A stretch of 64,000 nucleotides of DNA from Proteromonas lacertae (lineage: Eukaryota > Sar > Bigyra > Opalinata > Proteromonadidae): the NCBI GenBank assembly GCA_002245135.1, contig NGBS01001162.1, positions 286,088-350,087 of the forward strand, in the 5' to 3' direction. Positions 21,083-32,157 of the stretch are shown piece by piece (within the stretch, counting starts at the first letter, position 1; every line of letters starts with the position of its first letter). The position numbers and the translations under genes are program-made. Below the pieces are notes generated by a model. The model saw only the letters and a list, made by a program, of their open reading frames with translations, was not told the origin of the DNA and made no database searches.

Positions 21083-22740
21083 CTAATTATATTTTGGAAT
21101 TTTGGTGTTTCCTCCTTCTTTATATCGATTATTACTATTATAACTTCTTTTCACTGGATGTTGGTTTTGCTTTAATAAATATTGTTGCTGTCTTTCTTTT
21201 AATTGTTGATTTTTAGCTTCAATGTATTTTTCATTCCTTTTCCAGATATATAGAACATCATCACTACTAACATCTTGTGCATCATCTGGTAATGCAGCAT
21301 CTTCATCTATATATGTTGAATCTTCTGTTAATTTAATTGGCTGTATTAAATGTAATGTAAAATAATTAGGAACTTCTAAATGATCTTTTACTATTGGTGG
21401 AATATATAAAATTACATATTTTGGAAACAATTCAAATGCATGCATAATAAACTTCTTAGTAATAAAATACTCATCATTACAAGGTGGTCTTAATCCAATT
21501 ATACAGTTTCCTTTATTGGGTAAATTATAAACACTCAGCCAATCATTTAACGAGAAATGTTCAACATCAGAATTGTATTTAGGTGGGAAAATATCATATC
21601 CACAATATTTTACATCTAGAAGTGAACCAAAATAATTTTCACCACAACACATATCAATATACATATCATCACTGTCAAATATACTAAAAGAAATAAAAAG
21701 ATATGTTAATATATATACTTTTTAGATAATATAAATTCTGCTATTTTCTGTAAAATATCATGAGATGTATAAACTCTATTATAACATCTTTCTTCATTAT
21801 AATTGACAAAATTATCTAATTTATTAAGATATTCTTGTGCTTTCTTTCTGTAAATACCAGGTTCATATGCAGCTGCATTACTTTTAAAGAATTGTTCAAT
21901 TGGTTTTTTATTGAAATCAATATAATTATATGGTTTATGATATCGATGAAATCTATATATAGTTTTCATATTTACTTGTTTTACTGTTCTTACAAATTTA
22001 CTGCAATTTGATAGCTTCTTCTTTTGTCATTTGGTCTGGAAAGGGAGATACACTATTTATTACTATCATTGATGGAGTTATTGCATTTATTTCATCATTT
22101 CGAATACTTTGATTTGTTACATCAATAAATGCTTTAGATGGATATTTTAATCTATTTATTAATATTAATATTAATATAATATACATATTATTCAAATTAT
22201 CTATGGATGAATCTGTATAATTGATTGTTTTGAAATGATATTCTTTTAGATATTTTGTTAAACTCAATCTTGGTCCAAGTGGAATATTCATTTCACAAAA
22301 ATCAGAGTATGTGAATTGTTTGAATATATCAAATGGTATTTTATAAAAGGATGTTCTGAATTGACTTAATTGAAGTTGATTTAATATCTCATCAACTTTC
22401 TATAGTAATTCTATAATAATATTAACTATACAGCATCTACATTCTTGACAATTACCTTTTTAATGCTTTTGTTATAACTACACAACTTACATTCCCAATT
22501 CTCTGATGTAATATAACTATCATAACTTGATTTTGATAAACAGCTTTGACCGAAATGTCTATTACATGATCCACTACAATGAATTATTTTAGAACATTTT
22601 TTCCTACAAATACAGCATATTTCTTCACTTGGATAGAATCTAATCCTGAATTCTTCATAAAGCCTTACAACAGCTTCCTGTATTTGCGAATCACAAGATT
22701 TACTCAATATTTTAAAATTATTCAATAAACTAAGCTGCAT
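21083..22740 (-). CDS. PHD-finger protein with EDM2-like Rossmann (methyltransferase-like) domain
   Basis: Nuclear-type protein. The N-terminal exon has a zinc module CCICRKKC...HCSGSCNRHFGQSC...WECKLC, which fits a PHD/extended PHD finger. A middle region lacks known motifs. The C-terminal domain reads YIDMCCGENYFG, CGYDIFPPK, DWLSVYNLPNKG and CIIGLRPPCND. In order and spacing it parallels the methyltransferase-like domain of plant EDM2 (FCCGANDF, YDIFQPKN, GLNPPFG). The catalytic NPP[FYW]-like motif is replaced by RPPC, so activity is doubtful. The tail is Gln/Asn-rich and basic. Introns are supported near 22410 and 21695, plus a 33-nt in-frame intron near 22160. The join near 22000 is not resolved. 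Confidence 0.7.
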
Positions 22741-22912
22741 TTAGTTAAATGAAACATCAAACAGGTTTGAACCTTATTTTCTTATTATTTCATCACTTAA
22801 TATCATTTACGAATGAATATATATAATTTATAAACACACACAAAAAGAGAGAATATTCAAATGAAATATCTGAAAAAAACAACTTATCACAATGATTAAT
22901 TACAAACATTGT

Positions 22913-24079
22913 CTAAGATGGTGGTGCTTGTTGTTGCTGTGCAGCTGGTGTAGTCTCTGGTCTTGGTTCTCTCCAATTACTCTCATAATTATTACGGTGA
23001 TTACTATTATATCCTCCTCGATTAAATCTACTATTATTATAACCTCCTCTACTACTACTATTATTAAATCTATTATTATAATTATAATTATTATTTCTTC
23101 CTCTTCCCCCATAGTTGTTATTATATCCTCCTCGATTATTAAATCTACCTCCTCTTCCTCCTCTATAATTATTATTACCTCCTGTAGCACCAAAAGTCTC
23201 TCGATTTAATTGTTTATTCATCATTCTTGTTTGTTTTGGTGCATCTGTTGACAATGTATCAAAGAAGCTTGAGCTTTTATCATAGGCTGTTGATTTAATA
23301 CTTCCATCTTCAGCTAAGGTAGTTGGTGGTGCAATTCCATCATCTCCACCTGTGGTTGTTGTGTTATGCATTGCTAACCATTCTGATTTATCTTTCTCTT
23401 TATCAAATTGTTCTAATGAACTTTGCACATCGAATTCAGTACGATCAATTGGTTCTGATGGTCTAGACATTCCACCTCTGTTGTATCTACCATAATTATT
23501 GTTATGTCTTCTGTAGTTATTGTTATTGTTATATCTACCTTGATTGTTGTTGTTGTTGTTGTTGTTGTATTTATTATGATAAGGTGAGTTATAATCGCCT
23601 TGGTTAGGTAGAGAGGGTGAATCTTCGTAAAATGAGGGTGGTTCTGGCACTGGCGCTGTTCTCTATGATAGATATATTAACGATTAAAAATATATTCAAA
23701 TACAGCTTCTCCTGTTTCAACTACAGCTGGATCACTATTGATTGTCTATATTGGAGGTAATATTAAATTATACTGGTCCATCAGAAACATATAAATCTTT
23801 AATTCCAGAACTTGAGAATGCAATGTAATCATAAACTTTACCATCTGGCTCAATTTCGCCTTGGCCATTCTTTCTTCCTTCAGTACCACATGCATGAACT
23901 AATTAAATATAAAAAATAATTATGCCATCTTTTAGGGTCAAAGTAGCCTCTTGTGTGTTAATATGGTATAAAATGCCTTCGTATCTAATTTCAGCTTTGG
24001 ATATGATTGAAACTTTGCTACCAATATAAGAAACCTGTGAATTGTCTTGTGGAGGTTGGGCTGCTGCAGTATCAGCCAT
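22913..24079 (-). CDS. LSM14: LSM14/Scd6/RAP55-family mRNP protein
   Basis: Translation repressor and decapping cofactor of P-bodies. The divergent N-terminal Lsm domain reads [20 protein letters not shown] and [16 protein letters not shown] central FDF-type motif reads [18 protein letters not shown]. An Arg-Gly-Gly/Asn-rich tail ends in a Gln-rich segment. It starts [12 protein letters not shown] at 24079. Several short introns interrupt the N-terminal half. One (23899-23925, 27 nt) appears to begin GC rather than GT and joins TLKD to VHACGTEG. With LSM4 nearby, the window holds two P-body Lsm proteins with similar RGG tails. Confidence 0.9.
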
Positions 24080-24145
24080 TTATTTTAAAATGAAGAAAAT
24101 GATGTGTTAGATCTGATTTAGTCGCATTTTACTTAAAATTGAATT

Positions 24146-25529
24146 ATGGATGATCTAACGTTTAGTTTTCAAGAAAATCAGAATAGGGCAAAATTAGAAG
24201 AGGTGTATAAACCGATGGAGAAGCGTGAAGATCTACCAGAGAATAATGCCTATAATCTAAAACAAACAGTGAGATACAGACCTGGACAAGTATAAACAAA
24301 TATTTGGTTTTTACAATTTTAATAGGCTCCACATTGGGTAAAAGATGAAGAAAGTAGTGATGAAGAAGAAACAGTAAAAAGAGAACCTTTAAAAATAATA
24401 GAATCATCTGTATGAATATATTTATTATTGTTATTTAAATAGGATGAACAGTTGATTTATAAAAATCAGACAAATCAAACTCAAACCAGACGAAGAGAAA
24501 GACACTATGAACCAATCATATTAGATAACAAAGAAAACACAATTGAAAAAACAAATGAGTCAATAACAAATCAAGAAACAGAGGAATCAATTCTACAAAG
24601 AAGAATGAGAGTAAGACAAAAACAACAGGAAGAAGAAGAGGAAGAAGAGGAAGAAGAAATGCCAATTCAAGAGGAGGAGGAGGAGGAAGAAGAAGAAGAG
24701 GAGGAAGAAATGGAAGAAGATGAAGATGATGATGAATGAAGATGATGATGAAGAAGAAGAGGAAGTATGTTTAGCTAAACCAGTATATATTCCTAAAGAG
24801 TATAGAAATATAATCAAAGCCAAAGAAGAAAAAGAGAAACAATTGGAAGAATTAAAAGCCAAAAAACAATACGAAGATGAATTAAGAAAAGCTGAAGTAC
24901 ATACAGAAGTATTAAAATTATTAGAAAAAGAAGAAATTGATAAACAAATGAAGGATTTAGATAATGATGATGATAAACCAGATGATACAGATTATCCAGA
25001 TGATCAAGCCGAAGAGTTTGAGTTATGGAAAGTAAGAGAATTAAAAAGAATACAATTATATTTACAACAGAAACAGCAATTATTAGATGAAAAGAAAGAA
25101 ACTGAAAGAAGAAGTAAATTGACAGATGAACAGCGTAAAAAAGAAGATGAGGAGTTAATACGTAAAGGATTAAAGAAAGGCGAAACTGAGAAGAAACAAT
25201 GGAGTTTTATGCAGAAATATTATCATAAAGGTGTATTTTACATGGATGAAGATTCTATTAAAGATAAAAATGATGTTAGAAATAAAGATTATTCAGAACC
25301 TACAGCTAGTGATGCTCATATTACTGAAGCTACACCTGCAATTATGCAAAAGAGAGATTTTGGTAAGAAAAGTCAAACGAAATGGACTCATTTAACGAAT
25401 GAAGATACTACTAACTGGGAAAACCCTTGGTTTCAGAAAGATAAAGCTAGAAATAAGTATAATAACAAATTAGCTGGTTATAAAGGTGATTTGAATGATG
25501 CTGGTAGAAAGAGAAGAAAATTGAAATAA
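24146..25529 (+). CDS. MFAP1: Microfibrillar-associated protein 1 (MFAP1), spliceosomal B-complex protein
   Basis: MFAP1 joins the spliceosome at the precatalytic B stage with PRP38. The C-terminal half is diagnostic: VYIPKEYRNII, ELWKVRELKRI, QWSFMQKYYHKGVFYMDED, RNKDYSEPTASD, FGKKSQTKWTHLTNEDTT. The middle is a Glu/Asp low-complexity stretch, normal for the family. The two small introns are about 35 nt after RPGQ and about 33 nt after ESS. The two long frames overlap at 24720-24739 with no splice site; a one-base slip inside the GAA/GAT repeat must be invoked. An error or length polymorphism in the repeat is likeliest, since both halves are conserved. Confidence 0.88.
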
Positions 25530-25610
25530 TAATGATGTTTGTATTAGTAATTATATAAAAAATATACAATAATAAAAGACAAAAAAATATAAAAATATAT
25601 TTATTAATTT

Positions 25611-26165
25611 TTAAACATTGATATTGTTTTGAAGAAAAAATTGCCATAAAAATTTGGTTAAAGGTTCTATAACATAATCATAAAATCCCATAGCACCATA
25701 AAACTGCAATAACCATAACAAAAATATAAATCTGACAATGTAAGGGAAAGGAAAACTATTGATATAATAATAACACGATTATACAGATCATCTACCCATG
25801 GTAATGTTTTTTCTATCAACAATAACAATGAAAACATTGCCCAAAACAACAAAAAGTTGATTCTATATCGCTTTTGATGGTGATGGCATTTGCATTACAT
25901 ATGAAAAAAATGGTAGTATTACAAACATCATATTGCTATATTTATTAATTAATGATATAATCATACCTTACTAATCTCTCTCCCAGAACAGTTACAAACA
26001 TAAGATATATACATAATCCAATTATAATGACGATAATTAGTGGATCTATTTTTAGTTTTGATGATACAATGCTTTATAAATTCTAATATTGTTAATTCTT
26101 TAAACTATACTATATTTGTTGAGTGTTATTGTATCAAAATCAAATCCAAGTGGCTTTAATAACAT
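25611..26165 (-). CDS. REEP/DP1/Yop1 (TB2/DP1/HVA22) ER-shaping protein
   Basis: Small ER-membrane protein that bends tubules through a hydrophobic hairpin. After splicing, the HVA22 block reads LPFFSYRYRINFLLFWAMFSLL, IEKTLPWVDDLFPFPY, IVRFIFLLWLLQFYGAMGFY and VIEPLTKFLWQF. This matches the family order of YWxxF, PxY, LLWL, GAxxxY and P-hydrophobic end. Introns: about 31 nt before SNMMF, a 28-nt intron ending AAG after PFFSY, and 29 nt after WVDD. The N-terminal exon MLLKPLGFDFDTITLNKY at 26165 is plausible, but its junction does not keep frame with the sites I can see, so the first 20 residues are provisional. Confidence 0.72.
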
Positions 26166-26225
26166 ACTAAAGAATACTTATATATCACTTATAGAGAAAT
26201 GTGAGGAAATATTATGTTTCAAAAA

Positions 26226-26237
26226 TTATATTCGTTA
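26226..26237 (+). promoter_or_regulatory. Candidate core promoter motif
   Basis: TTATATTCGTTA lies 23 nt upstream of the split start codon of the tetraspanin at 26260. It matches the core of the motif seen upstream of 5745 and 8227. Confidence 0.3.
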
Positions 26238-26259
26238 GTAAATTACAAAAATTACAGAA

Positions 26260-27014
26260 ATGTATTTCATTAATTTTCTATTGTTCTATAGGTGTAATTT
26301 TATAGCTAAATCGGTACTTTGCATAGTTAACACTATAATTCTTGTATACTAAAATATTTTGAGTTGATAAATAGATTATTGGTGTTGCTTTGATTGGTTT
26401 AGGTATTGTGGGTATTGTATATGCAGAAAAACTTGGTATAATTATATCTATTATGTTTAGGTGAAGGATTGTTACCACATGCTTTAATGTACAGTGTATT
26501 GGGAGTTGGAGGAATAATACTTCTAATATCTATCCTTGGATATATAGCAATGTGTAGAACTGATAAAATTGGTTGTTGTACTTCTTGTTGTGGATATATG
26601 TACGGTTTCTTACTATTTATAATGATTATTGCTGAATTATTATTCACATTGTCATTTTTATCATTAGTGGATAAGGTTAAGTTGAATGTCTCACCATTCA
26701 CTGATATAAGAGAAGTATTTGATATTGGTATAAATACAACATATGACTTATGCTGTTTAAATGCAACTGAATTAGTTGACCAATGCACTTTCTTAGGAGA
26801 TAATCCAAAATGTGATACAATTGACGAATTTAAAGATTTTGTATTGACTAAACTAGATCCTTATGTAATGCCAATATTCTATGTATTTCTTGGTATAATG
26901 ATTGCTGAATTATTATCTCTATTGAGCGGTTGTTGTTTAGCAAGTATGAAGAAATATCAAGAAATGCATCATCCTGATAGTTTTGCAGAACCATTATTAA
27001 AAACAGCTCCATAA
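26260..27014 (+). CDS. Tetraspanin-like protein 1 (start codon split by an intron)
   Basis: Four-pass membrane protein of tetraspanin type. The start codon is AT (26260-26261), a 30-nt intron (26262-26291), then G, giving MCNFIAKSVLCIVNTIIL. A second intron joins IIL to IIGVALIG, and a third of 25 nt falls after AEKLG. TM2 and TM3 flank polar CCTSCC. The large loop carries the tetraspanin CC motif (YDLCCLNAT) plus two more Cys. TM4 is IFYVFLGIMIAELLSLLSG. A competing reading is an unspliced start with MYFINFLLFY in frame. I prefer the split start because both other tetraspanins here share it. The gene converges on the GT92 gene with a 35-nt gap. Confidence 0.85.
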
Positions 27015-27049
27015 TCTTACATTGTTTTACATTATATTAATTTTTAAAA

Positions 27050-28351
27050 TTAAATTCTTGTTTTTGTATTGGGATATAAAGGAAATTTTACATGTGAAGG
27101 TTTTTCTATGTTCAAATACTTTCTAACTTTATCAACATTCTCTTGAATATTGTCAATTCGATAATCATTACTATCGTTGTATGTCCATTTCGAATTACAC
27201 GGAACTAGTTCATATTTAACTACTCTTCTTGTATGTCTAACATATCCAACATTCTCATTAACTACAACCTCTCTAGCTCCTTCAATAACTTCTTGAAAAT
27301 TATGAATCTCTATTTCAACTATTGATGATAAATTTACAACCCAATTCTTAGCTATATAACCAAATTTCAAATTACAATATTCTTTTGCATCAAATATATC
27401 TATATCTTTAATATTATAATCATAGGAATCTGATTTTTTATAAACATTTTCGTGATATATTCTATTGATAAATATGTAATAATCTCCTTTCTCTTTTGTC
27501 TTTTCAATAATTGATGTTAATTTATTACTTTCATTTGGCCATATAATCTCATCCATATCTGTATAAATTAGAGATTTTGATAATTTCATATGATAATACA
27601 AACAATCATTATTCTTAAATATTTGTCCCATATAAAAATGATATAATCTTGTCATTTCAAATTCTTTATTCCACATAATTACATCCATTATATCCAAATC
27701 AATATAATAATTTATAACTTTAATAATTTCTGGAGTTGCTGATGTATAATATAATGTGAAATGATCAACACCAAAATATCGATATGTTTCAATCGTTTGA
27801 ATAAATCTATTCACAGCTACATAATCATGTAATACACTTATACACACTGTAATGTCATATTTTGGTGGTCCAGTGTAATACTTTGGTATGTTTATAGTTG
27901 CATTGTTTAGAATAACTGTGTTTGGAAGGATGTTTGATGATAATTTGATTAGAATATGAACTTGAGGTTGGGTATTTATTATATACGATCTCACTGTTGG
28001 TATGCAATTAATAATATTATAATCATCATAAATAAGCTTACAAGGTATTTTAGGAAGTGTTTCATTTTCATAAACACTAATTAATCTCAATGCTTTGAAT
28101 CTTTCATCATAATAAATACTAATTACATATGAATTTGGAAGGAATTCAATTAAATTTAACTTTCTGTATTTTTTTATCAAAACATTACTTAAATTACTAT
28201 TCTTTGAATCATTGTTACTTTCTATTTCATTATTGTAATTTAATAGAGCTATAATTGCAATAGATGATATAAGTAATATAAATAATAAGTAAATATACAT
28301 TATTTTTGAATTAATAAAATAGAGTCGTTTCAGTTTATATAAAAATGTCAT
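27050..28351 (-). CDS. GT92-family (DUF23) glycosyltransferase
   Basis: Type II Golgi glycosyltransferase. N-terminal anchor IMYIYLLFILLISSIAIIALL, then a lumenal GT92 domain: TVCISVLHDYVAVNRFIQTI, GVDHFTLYYTSATPEIIKVI, the acidic DxD-like motif YTDMDEIIWP and the end motif NVGYVRHTRR. Family members often transfer galactose to glycans. The first ATG is 28351; a longer frame upstream begins at a non-ATG codon. It is paralogous to the palindrome gene at 42705-43853. Only 27 nt separate its start from that of the divergent TenA-like gene, so the two probably share a bidirectional promoter. Confidence 0.85.
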   Translation of the reverse strand: MTFLYKLKRLYFINSKIMYIYLLFILLISSIAIIALLNYNNEIESNNDSKNSNLSNVLIKKYRKLNLIEFLPNSYVISIYYDERFKALRLISVYENETLPKIPCKLIYDDYNIINCIPTVRSYIINTQPQVHILIKLSSNILPNTVILNNATINIPKYYTGPPKYDITVCISVLHDYVAVNRFIQTIETYRYFGVDHFTLYYTSATPEIIKVINYYIDLDIMDVIMWNKEFEMTRLYHFYMGQIFKNNDCLYYHMKLSKSLIYTDMDEIIWPNESNKLTSIIEKTKEKGDYYIFINRIYHENVYKKSDSYDYNIKDIDIFDAKEYCNLKFGYIAKNWVVNLSSIVEIEIHNFQEVIEGAREVVVNENVGYVRHTRRVVKYELVPCNSKWTYNDSNDYRIDNIQENVDKVRKYLNIEKPSHVKFPLYPNTKTRI

Positions 28352-28378
28352 TTGTGAGGAAGGTAGTTTGATGATTCT

Positions 28379-29009
28379 ATGGATATATGGAATCAATGCT
28401 TAAACCATCCATTTTTACAAGAATTAGCAAGAGGAATATTATCAGAAGAGAAAATGAGAGTGTATATGATTCAAGATAGCTTGTATCTTCGTGAATACGC
28501 TAGAACGTTTGCAGCAGCCATTTATCATTCCACATACAATTCGTGATATTCAGTTTTATTACATGTTACTTGGTTTTGTCACTGAAGGAGAGAGTGTAAC
28601 AAGATTAAACTATCTGAAAAAGTCTGGTTTAACTGATGATGACATTGATAAAATGTCACCATTACCAGAAAACAAAGCATATACAGATCATCTACTTAAA
28701 TATGCTGATAAAGGCGAAATTCCAGAAATATTAATGGCTGTTTTGCCATGTACATTTAGTTATGTTTATATATTCCGTAAGCTTGTTGAAACTATTCCTG
28801 ATATTGAAAAATCAAAATACATTGATGTTATTCATGATTATTCAAATGATATTTATGTTAAAGTTTGTGAAGATTTTGGTAAATTTACTGAAGAAAAGTG
28901 TAAAGACTTACCAGAAGAAAGAAAGGTAGAATTATTGAAAATCTTTAGAGAATCAAGTGAACATGAGTTAAAGTTTTGGGGAATGTCATATTCGTGTAAA
29001 ATGGATTAA
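28379..29009 (+). CDS. TenA/THI-4 family protein (one-base frame break)
   Basis: TenA-like helical protein; classical members hydrolyse thiamin breakdown products, but many eukaryotic relatives are uncharacterised. The N-terminal part reads MDIWNQCLNHPFLQELARGIL and MIQDSLYLREYARTFAAAI, the standard TenA start including QDxxYL. The rest continues one frame over as TIRDIQFYYMLLGFVTEGE and ends WGMSYSCKMD. The two frames overlap near 28491-28546. No intron fits; one surplus base near 28538 would explain it. Both halves are conserved, so a sequencing error or a very recent lesion is likely. Confidence 0.78.
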
Positions 29010-29067
29010 TTAACAATCAAAAACAACAATCAAATGTATAATATAGTATTAATTGAAGATAATAATA

Positions 29068-32011
29068 CTATATTGTCATTGTTTGAGAAGGTAAAAGATA
29101 CTCTTCTTTGTTGAGTGGTTTATTTCCTCTATTATTCTTTATTTCTCTACAGATCAATACAACAACAACTATTACTAAAACTACACATACTACTGTCACA
29201 ATTGTAATAATTAATAATTGATTCTTATCACTATTCTTATCATTATTTACTATTATATCATTTTTGCTTATAACTTCATAACTTTGATTTTCTTCATTAA
29301 ATGACAATTCATTTCCAAATACAGTTGATTTAAATGGAGTAAATTTAAATGATAATTCAACTTCTTCATATACAATATGATATCTTTCTGTGTTATTAAT
29401 TGGTATTAATATTTCACCTTTTTCTTGTTTTACAGGCATAGTCAGAATAAGTCCAAGAATAAACAGGTCTAATATTCAAAATATCAATATCATTATTAAA
29501 TGTAAATGAATAGACTTGGCCATATCCACCAGTATTATTATTGATTTCACGATAAGATATTAATACACTAATATCATTCAAACCATTAAAACAACTCAAA
29601 TCTTTGGTATAATTACCATTATCAGTTTCTATTTTTACCTCTAGACCAGATGGAATACTTCCACTAATATCAATATAAAAGTAATCATTCATATCCATAA
29701 ATAAGATTGGATATATGAATAATTCATTGGTTTTGAAATGACGTGTTTGTATTAAACCAGATTGAGTTTTACAACCAGTTGGAATAACTGCTGGACGAAC
29801 TTTAAATATAAAATTATTATCACTGTTAGTTCCAATAAATTCATAAGCAATTCTTTTATCAATATTATCATTTTGATATAAGTAGAAATGTTCTCCAGTG
29901 GTTGTTTCTTTATCTTTATTTCTGCCCAATAAATACACTTCACTAAACCCTTGTATTTTTAAATCATCTAATGATGTTACAATTCTCCCTTCTTCTACTT
30001 TCACAGAGATAACAGTATTATATAAATCACTAATAATAAAATCACTCAAATCATCATCAAGCTTCAATTCATCCGCAAACAATATATTACCATTTAATAA
30101 TTTCGTTTCAGATCCTTCATCATCAATTATTGATAATACAGCCTTTTGATAATATACAAAATAAAATTTTGGTTTCTTTGCTTTCTTTAATCTAACATTC
30201 GTTGATCCAATATTATTATTATCATCACCATATCTTATAGTATAATAATTACCATCATCATTATTATTCATAATACCAAATGTACCAAATCTATAATGAT
30301 CCATTACTTCATTATCATCTAAGTTATATATTCTTGGAGTATTTATATCTCTTAATCCATTAGATAACATATAACTCCATGAGAAATCTACCAATCTTTC
30401 ACATGCAATATGATTCGTTTCTCTTTCTACAGTTTTCATACAGTTATATACATTTGGTGAGAATATTATTGTTGGATTTGGTGGAGGATTATTTACAACT
30501 TTATGTGGTACATTTGGATAATATTCAATCTCTACTTCAATATAAGGTAATTCACTATATGCTTTTATTGTTTCATCATTTATTGAATCTTCATTCACTT
30601 CAATATTAACAGGAGGATGCCATTTAGTCATACGAATAGAATAAGTACCAACATCTTGTTCTTTAGGATAAAAAGTAACACCTAATGGTAAGGAAGTACT
30701 CAAGATAGAAGTGATATTCTCAAAATTAGCATCAAATAAAACAGGACATTTCCAGTGATCATATCGAAAATCAAAATCTGGATCACTTTTCTTTACATCA
30801 CCAGGTGTAAATCTTACACCTTTATTTCTCCAATCTCTTTGACCATTCATATTCCATCGAAACTCTAAGGCTAAACTACCAGAAACAAATGTTGGATCAT
30901 CCATCTTCGTATAGATTGATTCTTTTGACATTGGAATTCTTACACTCATTCCATTATGATCAAATGGAATATCATCTAATACTTCATTACTTGGATGATT
31001 CTTTAATAAAAATTGTTTACAATATGGAAAATCCCAAGCAAATATTCGATATTTCTCTTTACTACCAGACTTTGGTGTTAGAAAAAAATATGGTTCAATT
31101 CCATTTATAGTCAACATATTTATATAATGAGTGATTCCTGGTATACCCCACCATGATATTTTATTACCCATTATATTAGCACTATCTAATAAATCACATT
31201 CAAAGACAAATTTATTAACTAAACCAGTTTCACTATTCTTCTTGAAATTAGCATGTCCAAATGCTACATTATGATATAATTCATGAATTGTTGTTAATAC
31301 TTGAGCACTATTAGGATCCATTGCATAGTTATACCATTTTATCAATGCCCAATATTTAGTAACATGTTGTACATACCAATCAACATGACCAGATGTAGCC
31401 TGTCCTTTAACAGCTGGATATGCAGTTGAATCATCAGTAAAAAATACTCTTGAATTAAAACTATCTCTATCACATATTCCATCCAATTTACATGCTTGAT
31501 CAATTATATAATTACGAAACTCTGTTGCACTTCCAGTATCATAATTAGCATCTAAACATTGAGAGGATATGTAATTATCTTTAAATGATACACGAGCTCG
31601 ATTGGCAGTTAATAATTTCACACTCAAATCGAAATATTTTATTGCGTTATTCACTTCAGCTACACTTATACAATCATCTTTGTCATTTCGTTTTCTTGCT
31701 CGCATAATAGCAAATTTAATTTCTTGTCCAAAGAGAGGAGAATAAGGCTGAGATTGTAGTTGTCTGCTTTCTATCTCTAATGGAACATATGTCAACATTT
31801 CTACTCTATATGGTTCATATAATTTATATGAGACAATAGCATCACCAGATTTCAGTTTAAAGTCATTACTGTTGATAATTTCGTAATCAAACAACGATCC
31901 ATTAGACAGCGAAAATGTCCCTCTATTTTCACTCATAATAAACACTGTTTCATTCCAGTGTATTTCTGTACACGAAACAAATGATAAAAACACCAGAAAT
32001 AAACAAAACAT
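29068..32011 (-). CDS. Membrane-anchored M11 (gametolysin-like) zinc metalloprotease
   Basis: Secreted/surface protease with signal peptide MFCLFLVFLSFVSC. The metzincin zinc site is HELYHNVAFGH, with Ala where the consensus HExxHxxGxxH has Gly. A downstream Met-turn-like SANIMGN follows, as in gametolysin-type M11 peptidases. A long beta-rich lumenal region precedes one C-terminal transmembrane helix (LLIITIVTVVCVVLVIVVVVLI) and a short tail. The two open parts meet at about 29414-29460. A 16-nt intron starting GTAAAAC could join them, but that is shorter than any other here, so a frame error is possible. Protozoan relatives digest cell-wall or matrix glycoproteins; the substrate here is unknown. 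Confidence 0.75.
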
Positions 32012-32157
32012 TCTAATAAAAACCAACTGTATTTGTATTTCTGTATTTTTGTATTTTTTCTTTTATGGAATTATTACAATCAAATCTCAATAAACAACAT
32101 ATATTACTTATTCTGAATATATAAATTATGTATATTTATATATAAAAAATATATAAA

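Noticed and set aside
22000-22025. 13-nt intron joining the EDM2-like exons
   Set aside because: It keeps frame, but no other intron here is below about 23 nt with good support; recorded as unresolved.
22892-23209. Ser/Ile-rich open frames opposite the LSM14 tail
   Set aside because: Low-complexity antisense of the RGG/NN repeats, no conservation expected.
24593-24862. Phe/Leu-rich minus-strand frame
   Set aside because: Antisense of the MFAP1 Glu/Asp stretch.
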